A stretch of 64,000 nt of DNA, from NCBI GenBank assembly GCA_965267605.1, contig OZ254088.1:992001-1056000 (forward strand), read 5' to 3'. The notes beneath the pieces were generated by a model. The model ran no database searches. It was given only the letters and a program-made list of their open reading frames with translations, and was not told where the DNA came from. Positions 51,513 to 59,850 of this stretch are shown piece after piece. This DNA comes from G965267605 sp965267605. GTDB taxonomy: Bacteria; Bacteroidota; Bacteroidia; Flavobacteriales_E; Vicingaceae. A program made the position numbers and the translations under genes. Position 1 is the first letter of the stretch. Each line of letters starts with the position of its first letter.

Positions 51513-52163
51513 ATGTTGAGACAATTTGTAGTACCGGGGGTTCTTCTTTTGCAACTGTTCCTTGTTTTTCCTGCAATGGCACAGATATCGGTTACCTGGA
51601 AGGACACTCTTTCCGGTGATTATTCATTTGTAGATCGGTGGAGCTATCCGGAAGGGGTTTATATCAATCGTCATGGGCAGGTAAGTTGTGATGGACTCTG
51701 CCCTCCAGGGACTGATCGCATGAAGGACTTTAGTGGTAAAATCTTTGAAGATTCTCTGGCCTTGTTCTACGAACTCGTGGATACCTTTCATATTCCACAT
51801 TCCATTCAATGCAAAGCCAAGTGTTATGAGTTTGCTGGCACCAATTTCATTGAGGTTAGGCGTAAGGGAAAGGTTATAACTGCTACAACATCTACATCGG
51901 TGGGAACACATTCCAGTTTGCAGTTCACTTTGACGGATAAGAGTATTTGCAATGCATCTATCAAGCTTGTTAGCATCGTACCCGGGCGTAATAGAGAGGA
52001 TAAAGCGATCAAAGGAGAACTATTCATTGACAGAAGGCAATGGGAACAGGGCGTTTTTAAGGCAAGGTTCAGGTTTCTCTTTGGTGCAAAAATGAAGAAC
52101 GGAAAGGCGATGTTCTGGGAGGGAAGGGTTCTGGCCGTTATTCGTTTATTAGTCAGCCCTTAA
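51513..52163 (+). CDS. Exported hypothetical protein
   Basis: A 216-residue protein with a signal peptide (VVPGVLLLQLFLVFPAMAQ near residues 6-24). The mature part begins ISVTWKDTLSGDYSFVDRWSYPEGV and contains four cysteines (SCDGLCPPG; QCKAKCYEF) that may form disulfides in the periplasm. No known family. It is the first of two adjacent genes that share a promoter architecture, which suggests common regulation with the twin-PDZ gene at 52247. Confidence 0.65.
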   Translation: MLRQFVVPGVLLLQLFLVFPAMAQISVTWKDTLSGDYSFVDRWSYPEGVYINRHGQVSCDGLCPPGTDRMKDFSGKIFEDSLALFYELVDTFHIPHSIQCKAKCYEFAGTNFIEVRRKGKVITATTSTSVGTHSSLQFTLTDKSICNASIKLVSIVPGRNREDKAIKGELFIDRRQWEQGVFKARFRFLFGAKMKNGKAMFWEGRVLAVIRLLVSP

Positions 52164-52225
52164 CATTCTTTAACCTTTGTTAACAGCACGGTAGTTGCGC
52201 TGTGTGGAACACTGTAGTAATTTAA
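52160..52225 (+). promoter_or_regulatory. TTAAC direct-repeat box plus TTG/TAATTTAA promoter (gene 52247)
   Basis: TTAACATTCTTTAACC starts at 52160 and a third TTAAC at 52180, so three half-sites phased at 10 bp. TTGCG at 52195 and TAATTTAA at 52218-52225 (TTG-N20) follow at the same spacing as upstream of 51513. The box overlaps the stop codon of the preceding gene. The ATG lies 21 nt past the -7 element. Confidence 0.6.
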
Positions 52226-52246
52226 GGTCATCAAAATTCTACACAC

Positions 52247-53776
52247 ATGACTAGACGATTACTAATGCAAAGTTTCCTCGCGCTGGGATTGGTGTTTGGA
52301 TTCACTGGCATGAAGGCTCAGAATAAGAAAGAGTCGGAAAGCAAGATGAAGATCCATATCCAGATCAACGAGAATGGGGAAAAGAAAGAAATTAAAAAGG
52401 AATTCTCAGGTAGTGATACCAAAGAACTTGAGGAGCTGTTAAAAGAGCTTGATGTGCTCAAGGACCTCAAGATTGAGGCTGATGATGAGCGTATTGAGAT
52501 CGACATCAAGAGCTTCAAAAGCGATGACATTCTAAAAGACTTCAATATCGACATCGATATCAATGGCCTTGAGGAATGCATGAAGAAAATGGAAGAGTGC
52601 AAGAATCTTCCTGAAAAGGCATTCCTTGGTGTACAGTATGATCAGGCGCCAGAAGGTAAAGGTCTTACCATTACCAGAATAGTTGAAGGATCTGCAGCTG
52701 AGAAGGCCGGTCTTAAGAAAGGCGATGTTATTACTTCAGTTGATGGGGAAGATATGACGGAGCTTATGCAATTGCATAAAGCCATTGGTGAGAAGAAGCC
52801 TGGAGATAAAGTGAAGATTCAAATTCTTCGTGATGGTAAGAAAGACAACGTTAAGGCGGAATTAGGAAAGAAGAAGTACCGTGTGCACTCGTTCAGCCAT
52901 AGCAGCAGCGGAAACAACAATTTCCACTTTGATTTTGATACCGATAAACTGAAAGACCAGTTGAAGGGTACAGATATGGAGAAGTACTTCGACAAAGACT
53001 TCAAATTCGATACGCAGAAGTTTATGGACGATATGGAGCTCAATCAGAAAGAGATCCAGGAGAAAGTTCAGCGCAGAATGGAAGAGGCAAACAAGCGAGG
53101 GTTCCTTGGAATTACAGGTGGCTCTTCTGATAAAGAGGGTGCGGCCGTAGGTACTGTTTACGATAAGTCAGCAGCTAAGGATATGGGATTGCAAAAGGGA
53201 GATGTGATCACTAATATCAATGGTACAGCTATTAAAAGCTTTGATGACCTAAGAGAGGTGATCGGAAAGCTTGAGAAGGGTGCTGATGTTACTATCAAGT
53301 ACGATAGAGATGGCAAAGCTGGAGAGGCTACTGGTCAACTGAAGTCCAGAATGGAGACCATTGGAAACAACCATGCCGAGCATGTGTGGAAGCACAGTTT
53401 CTCAGAGAATGGTAAGAAAAGCGAAATCCATATCGTGATCAGAATGGAGGACCTTACCAGTGAAGAAGCCAAGGATCTTTCAGAAAAGTCAGGAATGACT
53501 GTGATTGCTGATCCTAATCTGGAGATCAACAAAGTAGAAATTGGCCCGAATCCAAGCAATGGAGTCTTTAACCTGAACTTCCAACTGGCAAACCCAGGAA
53601 CAACCAGGGTGATGCTGATGGATGGTGCTGGAAAACTGGTGTTCGAAGAAGTATTGAACGACTTCAGTGGAGAGTACCAAAAGCAAATGGATATCCAGAA
53701 TCAGCCAAATGGATTGTACTTCCTTATGATTGAGCAGGGGGGTAAACAGTTCAACAAGAAGATTGTCAAACAGTAA
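52247..53776 (+). CDS. Secreted twin-PDZ protein with type IX sorting tail
   Basis: A 509-residue secreted protein. Signal peptide (about 1-24), an acidic, Lys/Glu-rich helical region to about residue 120, PDZ domain 1 (about 124-205: AFLGVQYDQAP, IVEGSAAEKAGLKKGDVITS), a linker with the His-rich SFSHSSSGNNNFHFDF, PDZ domain 2 (about 282-365: RGFLGITGGSSD, MGLQKGDVITNINGTAI) and a C-terminal type IX secretion tail (about 430-509: VEIGPNPSNGVFNLNF, NGLYFLMIEQGGKQFNKKIV). It should be exported by T9SS and anchored at the cell surface. No protease domain is present, so it is a binding protein or chaperone. Terminator follows. Confidence 0.88.
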   Translation: MTRRLLMQSFLALGLVFGFTGMKAQNKKESESKMKIHIQINENGEKKEIKKEFSGSDTKELEELLKELDVLKDLKIEADDERIEIDIKSFKSDDILKDFNIDIDINGLEECMKKMEECKNLPEKAFLGVQYDQAPEGKGLTITRIVEGSAAEKAGLKKGDVITSVDGEDMTELMQLHKAIGEKKPGDKVKIQILRDGKKDNVKAELGKKKYRVHSFSHSSSGNNNFHFDFDTDKLKDQLKGTDMEKYFDKDFKFDTQKFMDDMELNQKEIQEKVQRRMEEANKRGFLGITGGSSDKEGAAVGTVYDKSAAKDMGLQKGDVITNINGTAIKSFDDLREVIGKLEKGADVTIKYDRDGKAGEATGQLKSRMETIGNNHAEHVWKHSFSENGKKSEIHIVIRMEDLTSEEAKDLSEKSGMTVIADPNLEINKVEIGPNPSNGVFNLNFQLANPGTTRVMLMDGAGKLVFEEVLNDFSGEYQKQMDIQNQPNGLYFLMIEQGGKQFNKKIVKQ

Positions 53777-53796
53777 TTCGCTTATTACTTAATAGG

Positions 53797-53826
53797 AAGT
53801 CCTCACCTTGCGGTGGGGACTTTTTT
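53797..53826 (+). terminator. Intrinsic terminator after the twin-PDZ gene
   Basis: GTCCTCACC, loop TTGC, GGTGGGGAC (one T-G pair) followed by six T. It ends the transcript of the type IX cargo gene, 20 nt past its stop. Confidence 0.88.
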
Positions 53827-53852
53827 ATGGACAATATTCTGGCACGGATTTT

Positions 53853-53868
53853 GTTAATTTTTTGTTAA
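53853..53868 (+). promoter_or_regulatory. Possible GTTAA direct repeat before 53921
   Basis: GTTAA at 53853-53857 and 53864-53868, phased at 11 bp, in the same orientation as the reversed box at 39607. It is 53 nt before ATG 53921. No TAnnTTTG box was seen between; this is the weakest of the four sites. Confidence 0.3.
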
Positions 53869-53920
53869 CGTCAAAAAGGAGGCCCATCGCACAATCCACC
53901 TTTTGATGTTAGAAGGAAGC

Positions 53921-54778
53921 ATGAAACAATTGGTTTCAATAGCAGCTTTACTAACCTGTCTGGTGTCCCTGGCGCAGGAGAAGACTGCCGGGGATATCAG
54001 CAGGTTTAAACTCAAATCCGCTGAGTTGAGAACATTTGCGATGTGGGATGATTATGGAAATCTCACACCTTCTTGGTTAAAGAAGAGAACAGATCAACCA
54101 GATAGTTTGAACTTTAACACTGCCGCTTTCCAACAAGGATTTACTTATAAAGACCCTGGTTTTGGTCTGGGTGTGCAGCTTGCCTTCATTCCCAGAAGTC
54201 AAAGATTGAAGGCTAACAACCGCTCGCATGAGTTTCAGGTGGGCGCGTACATGGTATTCGATAGGGCTTTTGATATTCAGTATACCAGAGAATTATTGTT
54301 TACAGGCGAAGCCCGCAGGGAGTTCATAACCTTATCGTATGGAGATGGCGAGATTGGCGGAAACATTGGATATTCCTACTCGCAGTACTTCAACACCGTG
54401 CGTGTTTATGGGGGTGTACGCTTAAGGTATGCTGCATCTATAATGGAATCGGTATCTAAAACGGAAACAGCATGGGTTAGAACCCTGGATAACAACGGAA
54501 ATCTTGTGGACATTGATTTCCAACGGGGTGATTTCACCGAATTTGATGCAAGAAGATCTCAGTATCTCCGAGGAGGAATAAATCTGGGTGTTGGGTTCAA
54601 GATTATTCCAAACCTGGAAGCAAAGTTTGCTTATGCTTATGAGTTGGGCGCTGCTTATGTACAAGGTGGCCCAACAGATCCTATGAACAATAGCCATGGA
54701 GTTGAGGCCAGCATCTTATGGGAGTTTGGTAAACTACGCTACAAAACCATCGAAGTAGGGGAAGGATATAATCAGTAA
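53921..54778 (+). CDS. Outer-membrane-type beta-barrel-like protein A
   Basis: A 285-residue protein from ATG 53921, preceded by a GAAGGA that could be a ribosome site; a TTG at 53903 and ATG at 53906 lie upstream in frame. Signal peptide MKQLVSIAALLTCLVSLAQ. The body has alternating polar/aromatic strands such as HEFQVGAYMVFDRAFDIQY, VRVYGGVRLRYAASIME and GVGFKIIPNLEAKFAYAYE, and ends in VEASILWEFGKLRYKT, without a clear terminal phenylalanine. It is a tandem paralogue of the next gene (22 bp apart). A membrane barrel is likely. Confidence 0.72.
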   Translation: MKQLVSIAALLTCLVSLAQEKTAGDISRFKLKSAELRTFAMWDDYGNLTPSWLKKRTDQPDSLNFNTAAFQQGFTYKDPGFGLGVQLAFIPRSQRLKANNRSHEFQVGAYMVFDRAFDIQYTRELLFTGEARREFITLSYGDGEIGGNIGYSYSQYFNTVRVYGGVRLRYAASIMESVSKTETAWVRTLDNNGNLVDIDFQRGDFTEFDARRSQYLRGGINLGVGFKIIPNLEAKFAYAYELGAAYVQGGPTDPMNNSHGVEASILWEFGKLRYKTIEVGEGYNQ

Positions 54779-54799
54779 CTTTATATAAATCAGCGTCCT

Positions 54800-55648
54800 A
54801 TGTTAAAATACGTATTCACAATCGCACTGTTATCTGGGGTTATTGCCGCTCAGGCACAGGTTGATCCCTCCGTTGAGCCTATGTCAAGATTTAAGGTGAG
54901 GTCGTTCAATGTGACTCTGAACAGCGCTTCAGATATTTACAATGATATGTCTATGCAGTGGATGCGTGATCATACGAAGAACCCGGCAGATCTTGAGTTT
55001 GATGCTAATGGTTATGAGCAAACAAATTTTGCAAGGGTAGGAGCTGGTGGTTTGGGTATCCAGATGTCTATAGTGCCTTTGCATAAGGAAACGATGCTGT
55101 ACAATAACAAACATGAGTTCCAGATCGGACTTCATACCACGTTGGGTAGAGAAGCGATGGTAGATTTTAGCAAAGAACAACGTTGGGCAGATTCTGAGTC
55201 AGATGAGCACGTTATTTTTTGTTTGGTAGACAATGAGGTAAGCTTCAATCTCGGCTACGTTTATTCAATGTACCATGGCCCGTTGAGGGTTTTCGCTGGC
55301 CCGCGGATCATGGCCGGAACGGTTATGAATGCCAGTATGCTAAGAATGCAACACACGTTCTATACTTACTACAATGCTGATGGAAGCATTGATGATACGG
55401 ATTACGTAAGTGAGGATACGGAGTATTATGCGGCTAAAGATGCGAAATATGCTCGGGGCTTCCTGCAGTTGGGAGCTGGTGTAAGAATCTTCAGAAACCT
55501 TGAGTTTGTTGGTACCTACATGCATGGTATGGGAGTGGAGCAAATCTCCAATGGTGCAACCAATGTAATGAGCCATACTTATAGCATTCAGGGGGGATTC
55601 CATTGGATTTTTGCACCTAAGAAGGCAAGTCCGGCACCTTCCATCTAA
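54800..55648 (+). CDS. Outer-membrane-type beta-barrel-like protein B
   Basis: A 282-residue paralogue of protein A. Signal peptide MLKYVFTIALLSGVIAAQAQ. Shared blocks: SRFKV-RSFNV near the start, NNKHEFQIGLHTTLGREAMV, LGYVYSMYHGPLRVFAGPRIMAG and LGAGVRIFRNLEFVGTYMHGMG, in the same order as in protein A. The C-terminus is HWIFAPKKASPAPSI, which lacks a typical barrel end residue. The duplicated pair may interact or recognise different ligands. Confidence 0.72.
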   Translation: MLKYVFTIALLSGVIAAQAQVDPSVEPMSRFKVRSFNVTLNSASDIYNDMSMQWMRDHTKNPADLEFDANGYEQTNFARVGAGGLGIQMSIVPLHKETMLYNNKHEFQIGLHTTLGREAMVDFSKEQRWADSESDEHVIFCLVDNEVSFNLGYVYSMYHGPLRVFAGPRIMAGTVMNASMLRMQHTFYTYYNADGSIDDTDYVSEDTEYYAAKDAKYARGFLQLGAGVRIFRNLEFVGTYMHGMGVEQISNGATNVMSHTYSIQGGFHWIFAPKKASPAPSI

Positions 55649-55668
55649 TTTCTTACTAGTTTCACGGC

Positions 55669-56286
55669 ATGCGAGTTTTGTTAACAGGAATTCTGCTTGC
55701 TTGTGTGTTCAGTCTTTCTGCACAGCAGCAGAATGTCATAAAAGAGAAGAAAAGGCTGGGAACAGGCCTTTTTGCGAAGATCATTACCACCAAAGGAACT
55801 GTATACTGTAAGTTGGAGTATGAGAAGGTGCCCTTAACCGTTGCCAATTTTGTGGCGCTTGCAGATGGAGATATGCCCAATGAGGCAAGAAGGGTGGGAG
55901 AACCTTTCTACGAAGACAATCAATTTCATCGGGTTATTAAGAACTTTATGATCCAGGGTGGTGACCCCAAGAATTCCGGTGCACCAAATAGCAATGCAGG
56001 GTATAAATTCAAAGATGAGTTTCATCACCTGTTGTTGCACGATAGGGCAGGTGTGTTGAGCATGGCCAATGCCGGAAAGAATACCAATTCAACCCAGTTC
56101 TTCATTACGCATAAAGAAACCCCATGGTTGAATAACAAGCATTCTGTTTTTGGATTTGTGGTAGAAGGAATGGACGTTGTAAATGCAATCGTTCAGGGTG
56201 ATAAGATTATGAATGTTGAGATACTTCGGTTTGGCAAAGGAGCCAAGAAGTTTAACGCTATGGCTAAATTCGAGGAGCTGAAATGA
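55669..56286 (+). CDS. Exported cyclophilin-type peptidyl-prolyl isomerase
   Basis: A 205-residue PPIase with a signal peptide (MRVLLTGILLACVFSLSAQ), so active in the periplasm. The core motifs are FMIQGGDPKNSGAPNSNAGY at about residues 102-121, GVLSMANAGKNTNSTQFFITHK at about 136-157 and NNKHSVFGFVVEGMDVVNAI. It catalyses prolyl isomerisation to help fold exported proteins. The next gene overlaps the stop codon (ATGA), so it is translationally coupled to an unknown protein. Confidence 0.92.
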   Translation: MRVLLTGILLACVFSLSAQQQNVIKEKKRLGTGLFAKIITTKGTVYCKLEYEKVPLTVANFVALADGDMPNEARRVGEPFYEDNQFHRVIKNFMIQGGDPKNSGAPNSNAGYKFKDEFHHLLLHDRAGVLSMANAGKNTNSTQFFITHKETPWLNNKHSVFGFVVEGMDVVNAIVQGDKIMNVEILRFGKGAKKFNAMAKFEELK

Positions 56287-56777
56287 AGTGGTTACTAGCG
56301 TTCATTTGCTTGCCATGTCTGTCGTTCGGACAGATAGATTTCAGTAAGGTAACTGAGGCTAAGATTTACGTTTACAACATCAACGATAAGAAGGGGCGTC
56401 CAGACTTTTTGATATACGCGGATGGAAGTTACGCACCTACAACCAGACCGGTTGCAAAGCCTGTTTCCAATGAAGATCTTGATAAACTCAAGAAATTACT
56501 ATCAAAGAATACAGATGGTCTTCAGGCAGGGTTGTCGGCCTGCTTTATTCCTCGCCATGGGGTTGTTTTTCATGATGCAAAGGGTGATGTAATTGGGTCG
56601 CTGTCAATTTGCTTTCAATGTGAGGCGATACGCATTTGGCCGAACAAACAAGCACCCAGACCCAAAAAGGTCAACGAGAAGAAAGCCTTGAAGCAATTAG
56701 GGATCATCCGTGATGTCGTTGAGAATTCTGGCTGGAAAGTTTTCAAGAAGCCCGAGGATTACCTGAAGAACCTGTGA
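56283..56777 (+). CDS. Exported hypothetical protein
   Basis: A 164-residue protein with a signal peptide (MKWLLAFICLPCLSFGQ). The sequence is KK-rich and has two cysteines (LSACFIPRHG, SICFQCEAIRIW) plus a basic stretch ARPKKVNEKK-like near residue 130. No known family. It is flanked by the cyclophilin and PAP2 genes with 4-bp overlaps on both sides, so it is part of one operon. Confidence 0.65.
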   Translation: MKWLLAFICLPCLSFGQIDFSKVTEAKIYVYNINDKKGRPDFLIYADGSYAPTTRPVAKPVSNEDLDKLKKLLSKNTDGLQAGLSACFIPRHGVVFHDAKGDVIGSLSICFQCEAIRIWPNKQAPRPKKVNEKKALKQLGIIRDVVENSGWKVFKKPEDYLKNL

Positions 56778-57505
56778 AGCAGTTACTTTGCTTATTTATT
56801 GCCGGCATTTTACTAACTCCATGCGCAGGACAGGAGTATCCATACGAATTAAGGAAGGGTAAGGACGCAACCTTGCTGGGTGCAGGTCTTGTAACATTTG
56901 GTATTGGTGCCAGAGCCTACCTGGCCACAAGCGTCAAGCTGATTTACAGTGCACCTCCTTCAGATCCGGGTAGGGTAAATGCTTTTGATAGGAGTGCAAC
57001 AAGACACTTTTCTGTCGGTGCTGCTGATGCGAGTGATGTAGGTGCAGGGGTGTTGGGATTGACTCCAGTGGGCATTGGCATTGGAGCTTCAGGTAAATTC
57101 AGGAATGTAGTTACTACAGGTGTTATTTACACGGAAGCTTGCCTCTTCACGGTTGGCGCCACCATGATGACCAAAGGATTCGTAAATCGGTTGAGACCCC
57201 TGGCGTATAATCCCAATGTGGCATGGGATACAAGAACTGACTATGATGTGAGAAATTCCTTTTTCAGCGGTCATACGAGTCTGGCTTTCACGAGCGCAAT
57301 GTTTGGAGCCAAGCTTTTGCATGACTTGTTTCCTGACATGAAACACCGGTGGCTACCCTGGACGGTTGCGGGAATCCTTGCAGGTACGGTAGGTTATTTA
57401 CGATACAGGGCTGGTAAGCACTTTCCAACGGACATCCTAACCGGAGCTGCAGTTGGCGCTGTGGTCGGGATCACCATTCCGCAGCTGCATAAGAAGAAGG
57501 AATAG
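56774..57505 (+). CDS. PAP2-superfamily membrane phosphatase
   Basis: A 243-residue phosphatase from a GTG start. The PAP2 signature has all three parts: KGFVNRLRPL (K...RP) at about residues 134-143, SFFSGHTSLAFTSAMFG (SGH) at about 161-177, and RYRAGKHFPTDILTGAAVG (R...H..D) at about 214-232. Membrane helices flank these. Substrates of such proteins include phosphatidic acid and undecaprenyl pyrophosphate. A polyprenyl substrate would connect functionally, though not by position, with the DUF368 protein. Confidence 0.88.
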   Translation: MKQLLCLFIAGILLTPCAGQEYPYELRKGKDATLLGAGLVTFGIGARAYLATSVKLIYSAPPSDPGRVNAFDRSATRHFSVGAADASDVGAGVLGLTPVGIGIGASGKFRNVVTTGVIYTEACLFTVGATMMTKGFVNRLRPLAYNPNVAWDTRTDYDVRNSFFSGHTSLAFTSAMFGAKLLHDLFPDMKHRWLPWTVAGILAGTVGYLRYRAGKHFPTDILTGAAVGAVVGITIPQLHKKKE

Positions 57506-57523
57506 GTTTCTATATTTGATCAT

Positions 57524-58291
57524 ATGATAGCTTTACTCAGTCCCGCCAAATCGTTGGATTTTGCACCTGCAGACCAGACGGATCAATTATCTCCTTTACT
57601 TTTTCCTGAGCAAGCCGACTACCTGGTTGGTAAGTTGAAGAAGTTCTCTGCAGGTAAGATTGGCAAGATGATGCACATCAGTCAGAATCTTGCAGAGATG
57701 AACTACGAACGTTACCAGAAGTGGAATGTAGGTGGAATCGGCAATGAGCAAAAGCAAGCATTGCTGGCTTTTACCGGAGATGTGTACCGTGGAATGTCTG
57801 CAGTGGATTTTGGCGACAAGGAGTTGACATACGCACAGCAGCACGTATTGATGTTATCGGGCCTATACGGTCTGCTTAGGCCATTGGACTTGATGCAACC
57901 TTACAGATTGGAAATGGGCACCAAATGGGAGATCACCAAGAAATTCAAGAACCTTTACACGTACTGGGCTGATACAATAGTGGATTACTTAAATGAAAAT
58001 GCCAACGGTGTGCTCATCAATTTAGCTTCCACAGAGTATTTCAAAGCGGTTGACACCAAACGGTTCAAGGGCGAAATCATTACATGCCAATTCATGGATC
58101 TCAAGGGGGATAAGTACAAAGCGGTAATGACCTGGGCTAAGCTGGCCAGAGGTATGATGGCTCGCTATATGATCCAAAACCAGATCAAGAACCCTGCTGA
58201 TTTGAAGGGATTTGACGGTGGTGGGTATGCGTTCAACAAAGAGCTGTCGTCTGACAACGAATGGGTATTTACAAGAGATACGCCTCAGTAG
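57524..58291 (+). CDS. yaaA: Peroxide-stress/DNA-binding protein YaaA
   Basis: YaaA family protein (DUF328), 255 residues, linked to protection from iron and peroxide stress in Escherichia coli. Recognised blocks: IALLSPAKSLDFAPA at the N-terminus, ALLAFTGDVYRGMSA at about residues 80-94, VLMLSGLYGLLRPLDLMQPYRLEMG at about 108-132, and the C-terminal FDGGGYAFNKELSSDNEWVF. It overlaps the dockerin-like gene by 31 bp, which is long for a same-strand overlap. Confidence 0.9.
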   Translation: MIALLSPAKSLDFAPADQTDQLSPLLFPEQADYLVGKLKKFSAGKIGKMMHISQNLAEMNYERYQKWNVGGIGNEQKQALLAFTGDVYRGMSAVDFGDKELTYAQQHVLMLSGLYGLLRPLDLMQPYRLEMGTKWEITKKFKNLYTYWADTIVDYLNENANGVLINLASTEYFKAVDTKRFKGEIITCQFMDLKGDKYKAVMTWAKLARGMMARYMIQNQIKNPADLKGFDGGGYAFNKELSSDNEWVFTRDTPQ

Positions 58292-59781
58292 CGCACTTAC
58301 TCCTTTGGGTATTGCTGACATTTGCTGTTCCAGGTTTTGGTCAGCTTTCAGGTGATGTGAATGGTGATAACCTGATCGGAGTCAAGGATTACAACCTTGT
58401 AAAAGAAGCCATCCTTAATGATCAGGCATTGAACAACAGGGCAGATGTCAACAAGGATGGATACCTCAATGTGGCGGATCTGATCGTATTAGAGAACTAC
58501 ATCTACCGCGATGGGAGGTCGCTGCCTGCCGTCTTCGATGAGAAAACACAACCTCAACTTTCTGTTGCACTTGGACCAGTCAATTCTGAAGAGCGGATTC
58601 TCTCCGTGTATTTTACTTCAAGTGAAGGTATTTCGGGAATTGAGTTTCGTGTGCCAGGTGCTCAATTTAGCGGTATTGCAGGAGGGGCTATCCAGAAAGC
58701 TGGAATGGTGGTAGAGTTAAGGAAGGATCGGGTGATATGTTACCGTGGGAAAGGGGAAGCGTTGGTATTGTCGAGTGGGGTATTGATAGAATTAAAGTAT
58801 GATAAACTGCCATCTCTCGATTTGTGTATCACAGAACCCGTTGCTTCTTCGTCTATTGGTCAACAAGTGCGAACGGTGGTGGGAGAGTGTATTACCACCC
58901 AGTTATCGGCCGGTGGAATTGAAAAGATAAAGGAAGGTTATAAGCTAGGGAAGACAAACATGCCCGATGTCAATTTTGACGGGAAGAAGAACATTGCAGA
59001 CGTGTTGGTCCTTGAAGATTTCAAGAACGACCCACTTAAGTTTCCATTAGGTGCGCAAGCCAAATCTGCTAGAAAGAAACCCAAGGTAAATATTGTTAGC
59101 CGTGAAGGGAAGGGTATTGTTGAGGTTGTCATTCCTGAACCAACCAGAGGACTGGAACTCGAATTCAACCAGATCCCATCTAGGCTTTCCGCTTCCGTTG
59201 GCGGCACATGGAGTGTCTCGCAAACTGGGAATAAGGCTATTGTATTGGGTGGGGAAGGAGAGCACCTAGGACCAGGTAGTGTAGACTTGCTCGCGTTTGA
59301 CCTTATGGATTCCACTTACAACATATGTGTCAAACGTATCTATGGTGTGACGAAAGCGCAAACCACCATTGATGTTGATAAACCGGTATGTCTGCAATTA
59401 ACTAAATCGGTACCTGGTTGTACAGATAAGAAAGCTGTTAACTATGATCCAGGTGCAACGGTGGATAATGGAACATGTGAGTATGAACGAAAGGAGATCG
59501 CTTTGAAGGAACCAAAACAACCACGAAACGAGAAAGTGGAGAGAGAGAAAAAAGCGGATAGAGTGGAGGAGAAGGTGGTTCTGGAAGAACCAGAGGAAGT
59601 TGCTGTACCAATGGAGTCCATCAAATCATCCGTTGCGGTGAGGTCTGTGAGTGCGCATGAACTTTCCACGTTGTCTGGCATGAAGCAGGGCGATGTACTG
59701 TATGTTAAGGACAGGAAGACGCTTGTGCAATACAATGGAAAAAAGTGGATCACGATTTCAACAGAGGTAGAGCTGCAGTAA
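58261..59781 (+). CDS. Secreted dockerin-like protein with a 'GCTD' calcium-type repeat
   Basis: A 506-residue protein with a signal peptide at about residues 9-28 (HLLLWVLLTFAVPGFGQL). It has a dockerin type I-like pair of calcium-binding loops: GDVNGDNLIGVKDYN and ADVNKDGYLNVADLI (about 30-85), a third at about 235 (DVNFDGKKNIADV), a beta-rich domain with KPKVNIVSREGKGIVEVVIPE, and the 'VPGCTDKKAVNYDPGATVDN' motif near residue 385. The C-terminal part has a Lys/Glu/Val-rich segment and the strand VLYVKDRKTLVQYNGKKW. Dockerins bind cohesins; no cohesin was seen here. The frame overlaps yaaA by 31 bp. Confidence 0.82.
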   Translation: MGIYKRYASVAHLLLWVLLTFAVPGFGQLSGDVNGDNLIGVKDYNLVKEAILNDQALNNRADVNKDGYLNVADLIVLENYIYRDGRSLPAVFDEKTQPQLSVALGPVNSEERILSVYFTSSEGISGIEFRVPGAQFSGIAGGAIQKAGMVVELRKDRVICYRGKGEALVLSSGVLIELKYDKLPSLDLCITEPVASSSIGQQVRTVVGECITTQLSAGGIEKIKEGYKLGKTNMPDVNFDGKKNIADVLVLEDFKNDPLKFPLGAQAKSARKKPKVNIVSREGKGIVEVVIPEPTRGLELEFNQIPSRLSASVGGTWSVSQTGNKAIVLGGEGEHLGPGSVDLLAFDLMDSTYNICVKRIYGVTKAQTTIDVDKPVCLQLTKSVPGCTDKKAVNYDPGATVDNGTCEYERKEIALKEPKQPRNEKVEREKKADRVEEKVVLEEPEEVAVPMESIKSSVAVRSVSAHELSTLSGMKQGDVLYVKDRKTLVQYNGKKWITISTEVELQ

Positions 59782-59796
59782 TATTTTTTTGAATCA

Positions 59797-59828
59797 TTTG
59801 GTTCATAAAATAAACTAGTCTATATTTG
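59797..59828 (+). promoter_or_regulatory. Promoter TTTG-N20-TATATTTG for the small membrane/HTH operon
   Basis: TTTG at 59797-59800 and TATATTTG at 59821-59828 are 20 nt apart, matching the full Bacteroidota consensus. The ATG at 59833 lies only 4 nt after it, so transcription would start near that codon and ATG 59851 is the more likely start. Confidence 0.65.
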
Positions 59829-59850
59829 AAATATGTTTAAACGATTAGAA

